A DNA stretch of 64,000 bases from Marinagarivorans sp. Lineage in GTDB: Bacteria; Pseudomonadota; Gammaproteobacteria; Pseudomonadales; Cellvibrionaceae. The notes beneath the pieces were generated by a model, which did not search any database, was not told where the DNA came from, and was given only the letters and a program-made list of their open reading frames with translations. Positions within the stretch are counted from its first letter, which is position 1. The number at the start of each line of letters is the position of its first letter. The position numbers and the translations under genes are program-made. The DNA lies in contig JANQJB010000007.1 in the NCBI GenBank assembly GCA_028281865.1, positions 1-64,000 on the forward strand. The letters are read 5' to 3'. This document shows, piece after piece, positions 35,446 through 42,883 of the stretch.

Positions 35446-35535
35446 CGTTAAAGCGCCTATCCGCACTACTCCCCCAGACTGGAACGGAGAAAAATACAAA
35501 CCCCTTGTTTTCTAAACCAAATATGGAGGTTAATC

Positions 35536-35964
35536 ATGCCCGATAGCTCAATAAGCGTAATACCGCCAAAACGACCCAAAGGCGATGGCTGGGAGTACAA
35601 GGGTATCGTGCCCAATCATGTAACGCTTGGCTATGAGGGACACTATTGGTTTTACCCGGAGCAAAGGATTTTTGTTATTTCAGCACTTGAAGTCGCTCAA
35701 GACAAAGACGGTTTTTCTGTCGGCCCGGAATATCACATATCAATTAGCAAAGGACACGGGAAGCGCTGTAACCGCAACGAAGCTAGATTCGCACTCAAAG
35801 CATTCGGAATGGAGGACAGCAAAGAAGACAACCACGTGCCCGGTGGCTATGTTCGTAATTTCTGGATGCCTGTTGCTGAAAAATATGTTGGACGTGAATG
35901 TGAGTGCGTCAAAACCGAAAACACCATCAAAGAAGACAAAGGCGATTTTGAGTGGCGTACCTAA
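35536..35964 (+). CDS. Phage accessory protein, function unknown
   Basis: This 142-residue protein has a good ribosome-binding site (GGAGG) and no signal or membrane segment. Visible elements are a W/Y-rich N-terminal region (GDGWEYKGIVPNHVTLGY), a VGPEYHISISK segment, a conserved-looking RNEARFALKAFGMED stretch and an acidic tail. The EYHISIS pattern resembles small phage proteins of unknown function (possibly DUF7694), but I do not claim membership. It is the first gene of a plus-strand set (35536-37357) downstream of a LexA box. Confidence 0.6.
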   Translation: MPDSSISVIPPKRPKGDGWEYKGIVPNHVTLGYEGHYWFYPEQRIFVISALEVAQDKDGFSVGPEYHISISKGHGKRCNRNEARFALKAFGMEDSKEDNHVPGGYVRNFWMPVAEKYVGRECECVKTENTIKEDKGDFEWRT

Positions 35965-36011
35965 TTTAATCGAGAGGACACAAAGCATGGCTGATAGCGA
36001 TACTGAATACC

Positions 36012-36197
36012 ATGGCAATTATTGAATACAGATGCGGAACTACACCGCGAGAAATAATTAATAGAATTAAGCGCCGCAACGACAAAGAGTCGCTTGCCAG
36101 CACAATGCACCAACTTTGGATTACAGCTTATGACGAGCAGCTTACTGACGAACAAGCACGTGCCAGGCTTAAAGAGCTGCTGAGCTACGTAGTTTAA
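36012..36197 (+). CDS. Small phage protein, unknown
   Basis: A 61-residue helical protein (PREIINRIKRRNDKESLAST, LTDEQARARLKELLSYVV) without a recognised domain. Its ATG lacks a ribosome-binding site. A 12-codon frame (ATG at 35987, MADSDTEYHGNY, with GAGAGG upstream) overlaps its start and ends at 36025, so translation may be coupled to this tiny leader. Confidence is moderate because of position in the operon. Confidence 0.45.
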   Translation: MAIIEYRCGTTPREIINRIKRRNDKESLASTMHQLWITAYDEQLTDEQARARLKELLSYVV

Positions 36198-36221
36198 CCA
36201 ACCCGAATAAACGAGATAAAA

Positions 36222-36731
36222 ATGCTATTACACGAATACATTGCTAGGTCTCTTCCCAATGATGTCTATCTCGCCAATCGCTACGGTGACGAGTATATCG
36301 ATGATCGATTATGTGATTATGTCTACAGAGCGATGAAAGAAAAACTAGCCCTGGCGCGCGACAAAGGTCGAGGCGGATGGTATCGAGAGGATTGCAAAAT
36401 AGATGATTTAAAAAAGATGCTTATAGAGCACATCGACAAAGGCGACATGATCGACGTTATTAATTTTGCTGCAATGATTTACGCGAAAAAGCTAATGGCA
36501 GAGACGCTAGTGAGCAGCTTACCTAGCTTGGGAAAGGAAAACCCATTAACGAAAAATCTTGCAGTTTATTTGCTCTATTGTAATCGAGAAGAGTCAAACG
36601 GAACTTGTCACGTTCAAAGAATATGTAAAATTAATTACAACGAAGCAGTTGAGACAATCAAACATGGAATTGAACTTGGCGTCTTAATGAATGACCCAGA
36701 TAAAGAATATCTCCACAGAGTTGTAAACTAG
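36222..36731 (+). CDS. Phage protein with KGRGGW-type domain and C-terminal helical domain
   Basis: Residues about 25-90 (VYRAMKEKLALARDKGRGGWYRED, LLIEHIDKGD-like, DVINFAAMIYAKKL) match a domain often found alone or fused in phage proteins involved in nucleotide or nucleic-acid metabolism. The segment from about 100 on (NLAVYLLYCNREESNGTCHVQRIC) looks like a helical protein-binding region. No enzyme motif is seen. It lies 24 bp after the preceding small gene and 7 bp before the DUF1643 gene. Confidence 0.55.
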   Translation: MLLHEYIARSLPNDVYLANRYGDEYIDDRLCDYVYRAMKEKLALARDKGRGGWYREDCKIDDLKKMLIEHIDKGDMIDVINFAAMIYAKKLMAETLVSSLPSLGKENPLTKNLAVYLLYCNREESNGTCHVQRICKINYNEAVETIKHGIELGVLMNDPDKEYLHRVVN

Positions 36732-36738
36732 ATTAATT

Positions 36739-37224
36739 ATGAATAGATCAGCCTGCCTATCTAAATGCCAAAATTATCGCTATTCGTTACGTAGAGAATG
36801 GAGAAAAGAGGGTTTGTTGTACGCGTATTTTGGCGTTAACCCTTCTACAGCAGATGCAAATATTGACGATCAGACGATAACTAAATTAATCGGTTTTACA
36901 GAGCGAAACGGTGGACGAGGTTTTATTGTTGGGAATGTTTTTGCGTTCAGAGCTACGGATGTAAAAGCGCTCAAAAAGGCTCGTGATCCGGTAGGAAACG
37001 ATAATAATAAATATCTTGAAGAAATCATCAGTCAAGCTGATGTGCTTGTGCCCTGTTGGGGAAACACCAAAAAAGTGCCTGTCAGACTTCGCGACAATTT
37101 TAAAACCACAATGGGAAAAATATTGAACTCCGGAAAAGTCGTGAAGATATTCGGCCGGACTGTAGATCAAGACCCCAAGCACCCCCTTATGTTACCTTAC
37201 AGCACTCTAATAATAGACCCTTAG
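36739..37224 (+). CDS. DUF1643 domain protein
   Basis: This 161-residue protein has all the DUF1643 landmarks: CQNYRYSLRREW at the start, FGVNPSTADANIDDQTI, GRGFIVGNVFAFRATD, then LKKARDPVGNDNN and a C-terminal PLMLPYSTLI. The domain occurs in phages and bacterial mobile elements and is uncharacterised. Basic N-terminal residues suggest a nucleic-acid-facing surface. It is in an operon with the preceding KGRGGW-type gene (7 bp gap). Confidence 0.85.
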   Translation: MNRSACLSKCQNYRYSLRREWRKEGLLYAYFGVNPSTADANIDDQTITKLIGFTERNGGRGFIVGNVFAFRATDVKALKKARDPVGNDNNKYLEEIISQADVLVPCWGNTKKVPVRLRDNFKTTMGKILNSGKVVKIFGRTVDQDPKHPLMLPYSTLIIDP

Positions 37225-37237
37225 CCCTCTGCTAGAA

Positions 37238-37357
37238 ATGAACTGCATAGATTGCAAAAATTACTCAGTCGAGAATTATAAAAAAAACGTTCTTTATCAC
37301 TTGGGAATTCCAGGCTCCTTGAGACACCTCGCTACCCTCAAGAACAAAAGCCAATAA
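37238..37357 (+). CDS. Very small CxxC protein
   Basis: A 39-residue frame (MNCIDCKNYSVENYKKN) begins 14 bp after the DUF1643 stop. Its CxxC near the N-terminus resembles many tiny phage-encoded zinc-binding proteins. No ribosome-binding site stands out. The rest of the gap to 37632 is AT-rich, with an inverted repeat TTGGCGTAT/ATACGCCAA (37478-37486 and 37539-37547) and no further gene. Confidence 0.35.
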   Translation: MNCIDCKNYSVENYKKNVLYHLGIPGSLRHLATLKNKSQ

Positions 37358-37632
37358 CATAAATCGGCAATCTCCTCGAAAAGGCTAATAATAAAAAGTA
37401 TTGTTGTTGGTAACTTTAATGGCACTACAGAATAGCTGTAAAAATTGCTTAAAAATTATTAGTACGAAACCCTTTTATTGGCGTATAGTCTTAATATTAA
37501 ACGCATTTCGTCTGAAAAATATAGCGAAAAGTACTAAAATACGCCAACTTAATGATATATATGCCAATATCTTGGCTTTTTATTGTATTATATGAATAAT
37601 CCCCAAAAATAATGGATCTTGGGGGGGTTAAG

Positions 37633-38040
37633 GTGTATAAAAAAAAGTATGCCAACTATACTAAAGAAGATTTAATCATAGAGTTGGAGCGACTTAAATA
37701 CGGAACCACAACTCAGAATATTTTTGCTTTTCTAAAGTACCTTGTTGTTAGTTTATCTGTTGTTGCCATAGTATATTGTATTTATCTTTCAGTAGCTGCT
37801 CTTTCAGGAATGGATACCGACGCAAATATTGCTATTAATTTTATGGCTAAAATTGAAGCATTAGTGGCTTGGGGAGTGGGTGCAGGCGGTGCAGTTTATG
37901 GATGGAGCCAACGTAACTTCAGAAAGAAAAGAACTGAGGAGCTTCAGGAAAGAATCATTGAATTAGAAAAGCAAATTGATGGAAATCGAACATCAAGTGA
38001 AATGCCAAAAGATGGTTGCACTAGAGAGGATGATAAGTAA
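37633..38040 (+). CDS. Two-TM membrane protein with coiled coils (module gene 1)
   Basis: I take the GTG at 37633 (MYKKKYANYTKEDLIIELERLK) as start because GGGGGGG lies just before it; an ATG at 37612 is in frame but has no ribosome-binding site. Residues about 8-25 form a helix (TKEDLIIELERLK). Two membrane segments lie at about 34-54 (YLVVSLSVVAIVYCIYLSVAAL) and 77-97 (VAWGVGAGGAVYGW). A coiled C-terminal tail (RKKRTEELQERIIELEKQI) follows. It overlaps the next gene by one base (TAATG). The composition is AT-rich compared with phage structural genes. No family recognised. Confidence 0.6.
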   Translation: MYKKKYANYTKEDLIIELERLKYGTTTQNIFAFLKYLVVSLSVVAIVYCIYLSVAALSGMDTDANIAINFMAKIEALVAWGVGAGGAVYGWSQRNFRKKRTEELQERIIELEKQIDGNRTSSEMPKDGCTREDDK

Positions 38041-38615
38041 TGAGTATATATGTTGACGCTATTTTTGGATTGATCTCTCTTTTACTTTTAATATTTGGTT
38101 TCTGGTTTTTGTATCGAGATTTTATGCTTGATCGAACTAGGCAAAAGCTTTTTAAGCTTAGAGATGACTGGTTTGATGAAGCAGCCAGAAATGAAATTTC
38201 TTTCGACAATAAAGCCTATAAAACAGTTAGATTAGTTATCAACGGATCGATAAGATTTGCTCACAAGCTTACTTTCTTACAATTACTGGTATTACATTTT
38301 GCTCCTCATCAGTCCAACAGCGAAGGGGTATTTAGAACCAGGATTAACGAAGGGAAATCAGCCTTGCCAACTGAAAAGCGAAAATTGGTTGATAACTACA
38401 TTAGGCGTTATCACTTTATTTTATCTTGTCATCTTGTTTTTTCGTCGCCAATTGCTGTTATAACCGTCATTTTGCCTGCAATTTTAATATTCTTAAATAT
38501 CAAAATGGCGAATGCCTTAAGAACATATGTTGCTAGAAAAGCAGCAAACTTGGTTGGTGCAATTTTTAGTCAAACTGACGAATACACTTATTCGGCTCAA
38601 TACCTAGAACAATAA
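38040..38615 (+). CDS. Membrane protein (module gene 2)
   Basis: This 191-residue protein has an N-terminal membrane segment (FGLISLLLLIFGFWFLY, about 9-25), a soluble part with IRFAHKLTFLQLLVLHFAP, and a second hydrophobic region (SPIAVITVILPAILIFL, about 136-152). It is translationally coupled to the preceding gene (1-bp overlap) and followed at once by a strong terminator, so the pair forms a self-contained module. A defence, superinfection exclusion or envelope role is a guess from topology and position only. Confidence 0.6.
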   Translation: MSIYVDAIFGLISLLLLIFGFWFLYRDFMLDRTRQKLFKLRDDWFDEAARNEISFDNKAYKTVRLVINGSIRFAHKLTFLQLLVLHFAPHQSNSEGVFRTRINEGKSALPTEKRKLVDNYIRRYHFILSCHLVFSSPIAVITVILPAILIFLNIKMANALRTYVARKAANLVGAIFSQTDEYTYSAQYLEQ

Positions 38616-38646
38616 GCGGTCTTAGGCTCAGCCTAACCGCCTTTTT
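38615..38646 (+). terminator. Rho-independent terminator after the membrane module
   Basis: GCGGT (38616-38620) and TTAGGC pair with GCCTAA and CCGC (to 38640), followed by CTTTTTC. The stem is long with one mismatch. It ends the plus-strand module and lies 9 bp from the stop of the minus-strand gene at 38655. Confidence 0.85.
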
Positions 38647-38654
38647 CTTTGTCA

Positions 38655-38960
38655 TCAAACAACCCAAACCGCGCGCCTAAAATCACTCGCCTCTTTCCAG
38701 ATCAATAGCGGCCGATCCAACGAGCGCAGCACATGAGACTCACTAAATAGCAGGTAAAACGCCCGGCCGCACCTCGTCTCAATGTATAAGTCAGCATAAT
38801 CGGCGTACACAGGCTCAATACGCGTGATCTCAAGTCGTATGGGATAGCCCTTGCTATTCGGAGCTTCAATAACCTGCTTACGCGTCCACTGATCAATCCA
38901 GCCGCCCTTGGACCGAGGATCAAATTTTGGTTTTAAACTGTCGTCTGCTTTACCGTGCAT
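38655..38960 (-). CDS. SOS-regulated small protein, unknown
   Basis: A 101-residue soluble protein with a basic start (ADDSLKPKFDPRSKGGWIDQWTRK) and a beta-rich middle (RLEITRIEPVYADYADLYIETRCG). I do not recognise its family. A LexA box (38960-38979) covers the region from the -10 box to the start codon, and the predicted start site falls at the ATG itself, so the message may be leaderless. SOS control and size would suit an antirepressor or lysogeny-exit factor, as with phage 186 Tum, but that is inference. Confidence 0.5.
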   Translation of the reverse strand: MHGKADDSLKPKFDPRSKGGWIDQWTRKQVIEAPNSKGYPIRLEITRIEPVYADYADLYIETRCGRAFYLLFSESHVLRSLDRPLLIWKEASDFRRAVWVV

Positions 38961-38995
38961 ACTGTATATATATACATATATGCCAATTTGTGCAA
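38960..38995 (-). promoter_or_regulatory. LexA-overlapped promoter of the 38655 gene
   Basis: On the minus strand TTGCAC (38990-38995), 17 bp, TATATA (38967-38972) form a promoter. The plus-strand view TACTGTATATATATACATAT (38960-38979) matches the E. coli LexA consensus TACTGTATATATATACAGTA except near one end. Repressor binding would cover the -10 and the ATG. Confidence 0.6.
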
Positions 38996-39022
38996 ATACA
39001 CGTTAAGTATTTGTACTTATGC

Positions 39023-39051
39023 TTGACACCGGACGTTTAGTCCGGTAAGAT
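39023..39051 (+). promoter_or_regulatory. radC promoter with palindromic operator in the spacer
   Basis: TTGACA (39023-39028) is the perfect -35, and TAAGAT (39046-39051) is the -10 box, 17 bp apart. The spacer is ACCGGAC-gttta-GTCCGGT (39028-39046), a perfect 7-bp inverted repeat. A bound repressor would sit exactly between the boxes. The HTH protein encoded at 39587-39940 in this operon is the obvious candidate for autoregulation. Confidence 0.75.
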
Positions 39052-39103
39052 TCTTATCAACAGCTAGGGAATTTCTCCCGGGCTAAAAATAGGAACTCAA
39101 TCC

Positions 39104-39568
39104 ATGATCACTGAACAGCAACAAGCAGTAATTAATCAAGCACTGGAAATTATAGAAAACAGTCTAAAAATTGAAGGGATACAATTTACTGAAACCACTC
39201 ACGTAAAGAATTTTGTTCGACTAAAAATCGGCACGCTTGAGCATGAAGTTTTTGCAATTCTTTTTCTCAACAGCCAACACCAACTAATTAAGTTTGACGT
39301 GCCCTTCCAAGGAACTATCAACGAAGCTCCAGTTTATCCTCGCGAAGTTGCAAAACTTGCACTTAGAAACAACGCTGCTGCGGTGATCTTTGCACACAAC
39401 CATCCAAGCGGTAATGTCGAGCCTTCAGACGCCGATTTACGCATCACAGCCAGATTAAAGGCTGCTCTTGAGCTTTTTGACATCAAGGTTATTGATCATG
39501 TTATTACTGGCCACATAAACACCCTTAGCTTTGCCGAGAAAGGTTTGTTTGCACAATGCAGGCTCTAA
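39104..39568 (+). CDS. RadC-like JAB/JAMM domain protein
   Basis: A 154-residue RadC-type MPN domain without the N-terminal helix-hairpin-helix of chromosomal RadC. The JAMM metal site is complete: E48, H98-x-H100, S108 and D111 (AHNHPSGNVEPSDAD). RadC-like proteins of this size are frequent on genomic islands and prophages; despite the name, a DNA repair role is unproven. It lies behind a strong promoter with a palindromic spacer and is followed 18 bp later by an HTH gene. Confidence 0.85.
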   Translation: MITEQQQAVINQALEIIENSLKIEGIQFTETTHVKNFVRLKIGTLEHEVFAILFLNSQHQLIKFDVPFQGTINEAPVYPREVAKLALRNNAAAVIFAHNHPSGNVEPSDADLRITARLKAALELFDIKVIDHVITGHINTLSFAEKGLFAQCRL

Positions 39569-39586
39569 GCCTGCAGGAGATTAAAA

Positions 39587-39940
39587 ATGACAGAACAAAG
39601 AGCAATTTATAAAACAGGCAATGACGACGATCTCAAAGAGCTATTAGCATCAAATTGCTGTAAGCGATTTGATACAGGTATATGGGAGCCTCCGACACAT
39701 GCGCAATGGAGCGTAATACTAAAACACCTGGGATGGTCACAGCGGGACTATGCTGCAAAGTTAGGTTTGGACTGGAACGAGAAAGACGGGTGCAAATCTT
39801 TCCGCCGATGGAAAGCAGACCCGGAAAAAGTTAGCGCTAACGGTTACGCCAAAACACCGTATACGGCCTGGCGATTATTGCTTGTCGAAGCTGGATTGGT
39901 GGTGGAAAAAGAAAATAGCCTTTACAAAGCAGCCGAATAA
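39587..39940 (+). CDS. HTH DNA-binding protein (probable repressor of the radC operon)
   Basis: A 117-residue protein with a helix-turn-helix-like segment ILKHLGWSQRDYAAKLGLDW (about 44-63), followed by KSFRRWK and a C-terminal AWRLLLVEAGLV. This pattern is known from small regulators on gammaproteobacterial islands (HTH, then RRW, then AWRLLL). Being in the radC operon, it is the best candidate for binding the palindrome between the -35 and -10 boxes. No other DNA-binding gene lies near this promoter. Confidence 0.65.
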   Translation: MTEQRAIYKTGNDDDLKELLASNCCKRFDTGIWEPPTHAQWSVILKHLGWSQRDYAAKLGLDWNEKDGCKSFRRWKADPEKVSANGYAKTPYTAWRLLLVEAGLVVEKENSLYKAAE

Positions 39941-39962
39941 AAAAGCCCGCGCTAACGGGCTC
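39937..39962. terminator. Hairpin after the HTH gene
   Basis: AGCCCG and CGGGCT pair around a 6-nt loop (39947-39964 region) with an A-run on the left. Read on the minus strand this gives GC-stem plus TTTTTT, the better terminator orientation; on the plus strand the U-run is missing. It may act on both strands. The gap 39941-40275 shows no gene; it contains an ATTGACAC/GTGTCAAT inverted repeat (40151-40158 with 40202-40209). Confidence 0.45.
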
Positions 39963-40275
39963 AAATCAGGAAATAAGGGTGCCACCCGCATAAGGCTTCC
40001 TCAGCCATTTGCTAGCGTCCTCGCTGCTCCGCGAAGTGGCAGGTGTATTATTCGAGATAAGCGGCTATAGGTCTGTACGAGATCTGTGACGGCCTTTGTG
40101 AGACATTGACTATAAAAGTTGTGCGCCATTTGCCATAAAACAACGCCAATATTGACACCGCTTATTGCACAGCATTCCGCTTTTGTAGGACTATAGCGCC
40201 AGTGTCAATAAAGGCATTTGCAAATAAAGTATCAAATTACCAATTCACCTAGCCCGTCGATAAAGGAAAAAAGAT

Positions 40276-41121
40276 ATGCGGCATACCTTAATCTACATTT
40301 TATCTTTAATGGTTTTGTGCTCTTGTGGTAGCAGCAATTCCAGTTCAAGAAACAACCAAAAAGCTTCGACTATTGACCCACCAAGATTTTTAAGTTCAGA
40401 ATATGAATTAAGTGGTGATATTAATTTAGATTGGAGATCGAGCGAAGAAACCAATTACGATTTATATTATTCGAGTGAAAGTGATTTCGAAATCGAGAAT
40501 TATTCAGTGTATGAAAATAGTGGGTTAATTCAAGATATTGTGCCACCTTTTCAGTTTAAAACACCTGCCCCAGCTCCCGAATATACTGTTAAATTAGTTA
40601 GTAAAAAAGGTGGAATTGTTAGTACTCCTACATCAAGACTATTTAGAACTCGACATCGTATCGAAGGTGATAACAACGAATTGTTTTCGGATGCACTAAG
40701 CGGATTGACTTGGAGGCGTTGTAGTGAGGGACAAACTTGGAACAACTTAGAGAACAAGTGTGATGGAGTAGCGTTAGAATTTAATGACGCAGAGGGAAGA
40801 AGGGCATTTTCAAATCTAACTGATGGTTGGCGAGTCCCTAGCAGAGAAAATTTTACTACATTTCAACCGTGCTACATAACGACTGAAAATCCACTATGTA
40901 TGCTAGACGACGAGCAAGAGAATTTAAAACAACTTTTTCTTGGCTCGACTAAAAGAGCATATCTAGACGATACAATATTTCGACCCTATGTAAATATAAA
41001 TATTTCCCTTGACCCTAGGATAAATGTTAATAACTTTATGAAATATGGCCTATATTCCGCCAATCATATAGCGGAGCTTAGTATTCATGCGGTACTTGTA
41101 AAAGATACGGAAACCAATTGA
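40276..41121 (+). CDS. Lipoprotein with DUF1566-like C-terminal domain
   Basis: A 281-residue lipoprotein: signal (MRHTLIYILSLMVLCSC) with lipobox LCSC (14-17) and an S/N-rich linker. The C-terminal half resembles the DUF1566/Lcl domain (SGLTWRRCSEGQTWNN, EFNDAEGRRAF, GWRVPSRENFTTF), a C-type-lectin-like fold seen in secreted proteins. It has a good ribosome-binding site (AAAGGA), is AT-rich, and faces the late operon with 11 bp between stops. This is the usual site for lysogenic-conversion (moron) genes; a surface role in the lysogen is inferred. Confidence 0.65.
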   Translation: MRHTLIYILSLMVLCSCGSSNSSSRNNQKASTIDPPRFLSSEYELSGDINLDWRSSEETNYDLYYSSESDFEIENYSVYENSGLIQDIVPPFQFKTPAPAPEYTVKLVSKKGGIVSTPTSRLFRTRHRIEGDNNELFSDALSGLTWRRCSEGQTWNNLENKCDGVALEFNDAEGRRAFSNLTDGWRVPSRENFTTFQPCYITTENPLCMLDDEQENLKQLFLGSTKRAYLDDTIFRPYVNINISLDPRINVNNFMKYGLYSANHIAELSIHAVLVKDTETN

Positions 41122-41132
41122 TCGACTAAACG

Positions 41133-42287
41133 TCAAGCATACGCTATTTTTATTCCGGCTGACGAGGGATTGTCTCCGATCAGATAAAAGTTATTTCCTA
41201 CCTGAGCAGCCAGGCTAAAAGCATCATCATTAGTATTTAACGATAAACCCAAATTTGATTCTGATACTGAATCATCGACCGTATCAACTATCAAAAAATT
41301 AGGTTCAAAATTCGGCTTCATAAAATAGATTTTATTATCAAGGCCGAGAAATGCTGGCTTACTGTAAAACCCTGTAAGTGCTGGACCAATCAATTGAGCT
41401 GTTTCAGCAACAACATTCAATTTCAACACTTTGCTTTCATTAAGCGCAATCATGTAGAGATTATTTCCAAAAACTTCAGCGTGCTGAACGCCGGAAATAC
41501 CCAAAGAAAAACCAAAATCCAATAGGTTCGCTGTTTGTGCAACGGCATCAATAATCAGAAATTTTCCACCCGACTGCGGTGTAAAAACGACTTTATTGCC
41601 AACGCTAAAACTCTGCGAAAATGTTGATGAGCTAGACGGCATCGTAAGACTATAATTGCTTTCCGACGCCGTGTTATTTGATGTATTGATAATGACAATC
41701 ATATCGGTTAGCTCGTTGTAACCGTATATGAATTGTCCATGTTTGCACGATACATTAAAGTCAAAGCGTTTAGCGAAGTTCGTTGTCAATAGAATTCCGT
41801 AGTCGTGTTCGTTGGCGATCGGGACAGCAGTGCTGATTCTGTTAACTTTTCCATTGTTAAGCGGCAGCGCATAAACCTGACCGTCATCACCATTATGTAT
41901 ATCAAAATAGCCGATTGAAAAATTACCCGTTTCAAATGTGTTTTGGCTTTCGTCACTGGGGTTAAATTCCGTCATATCCGTTCCACCCCCAGTGATAAAA
42001 TACATTTTATCATTCGCGGCTAGTACACCATTTGTTGAACCTGAGGGTAGATCGCTTGTAACAGTACTTACTGCACTAGAGTCAGGCTGAGTCGTATCTA
42101 ATATCGTTAGCCGTTGCGTACCAAAATCATCGACAATATAAATATCGCTACCACGAATAATAAAAAATGCTGGTTCGTAATTACTCAAACTGCCTATACC
42201 AAAATTATTGGTAATTCGCGAAAATGTCGGTGTGAGCGGTCCCTGCGGGGTATCGGGAAAAGACAATGCCATCATGCCTGGAATCAT
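41133..42287 (-). CDS. Phage tail/fibre protein, beta-propeller-like
   Basis: A 384-residue protein built from repeated strand motifs of the type IYIVDDFGTQRLTILD, QVYALPLNNGKVNRI, KVVFTPQSGGKFLIID, NLYMIALNESKVLKL and KIYFMKPNFEPNFLIVD. Six to seven such blades suggest a beta-propeller. It is the last gene of the late operon, beside the tail-tip gene, so a receptor-binding or host-recognition role is likely. Its stop lies 11 bp from the converging lipoprotein gene. No named family. Confidence 0.6.
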   Translation of the reverse strand: MIPGMMALSFPDTPQGPLTPTFSRITNNFGIGSLSNYEPAFFIIRGSDIYIVDDFGTQRLTILDTTQPDSSAVSTVTSDLPSGSTNGVLAANDKMYFITGGGTDMTEFNPSDESQNTFETGNFSIGYFDIHNGDDGQVYALPLNNGKVNRISTAVPIANEHDYGILLTTNFAKRFDFNVSCKHGQFIYGYNELTDMIVIINTSNNTASESNYSLTMPSSSSTFSQSFSVGNKVVFTPQSGGKFLIIDAVAQTANLLDFGFSLGISGVQHAEVFGNNLYMIALNESKVLKLNVVAETAQLIGPALTGFYSKPAFLGLDNKIYFMKPNFEPNFLIVDTVDDSVSESNLGLSLNTNDDAFSLAAQVGNNFYLIGDNPSSAGIKIAYA

Positions 42288-42883
42288 GCTGCCACCGTTT
42301 TACCGAACATTACCCAAGTAGCAGAGACGCCAGCGGTATATTCAACTAATTTCATCGTCACCATGTCACCTGGTGCCAGCGTTTGTGTCAAATTAGCAGG
42401 CTTTTTAACTGTTACCCCGGCAAGATCATTTAATATTAAATTTTGCGTCTTACTTTGGTCGTTAATGATATGTATTTCAGCATCGAGAATTGTCACGCTG
42501 TCGATATCAAAAGTAAGCGTAACCGGGACATCATTAGTAAATTGAGTAAAGCAACCAACATCAGAATTGGTAATATTTCGACTGGTGCCGCTATCGATCT
42601 TAGAAATGGGGAATCGAGGAATAACTAAAACGTTGCTCCAAGAAGCAACGTTGCTCCCCTGTTGCGCAGTCACATTGTATTCACCGGGATCAACATAAAA
42701 AACGATTTGACCGGGGTTTGCAATATTAAACGGATTAACTTTTGTATTGCCTGCCTTGTCAGAGTAAATCTCTGCAAGTCCGCTACCGTCTGAATGTGTA
42801 ACCGACACGGATGTATCGATAGCCGGCGCGGGAAAAGCTGGCGAGCCAAAAAACACGGAAGCATTAAACGCTAATTTATCCAT
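42284..42883 (-). CDS. Phage tail fibre-associated protein
   Basis: I take the ATG at 42883 (MDKLAFNASVFFGSPAFPA; GGGG upstream, 8-bp overlap with the tail-tip gene) rather than the longer frame to 43012. The 199-residue protein is beta-rich (SVSVTHSDGSGLAEIYSDKAGNTKVNPFNIANPGQIVFY), a pattern common in baseplate/fibre spacer proteins. It overlaps the next gene by 4 bp (ATGA-like). Function is inferred from position between tail tip and propeller gene. Confidence 0.5.
   Translation of the reverse strand: MDKLAFNASVFFGSPAFPAPAIDTSVSVTHSDGSGLAEIYSDKAGNTKVNPFNIANPGQIVFYVDPGEYNVTAQQGSNVASWSNVLVIPRFPISKIDSGTSRNITNSDVGCFTQFTNDVPVTLTFDIDSVTILDAEIHIINDQSKTQNLILNDLAGVTVKKPANLTQTLAPGDMVTMKLVEYTAGVSATWVMFGKTVAA

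Noticed and set aside
37401-37595. 64-residue plus-strand frame before the membrane module
   Set aside because: It has no ribosome-binding site, lies in the AT-rich promoter region and spans the inverted repeat.
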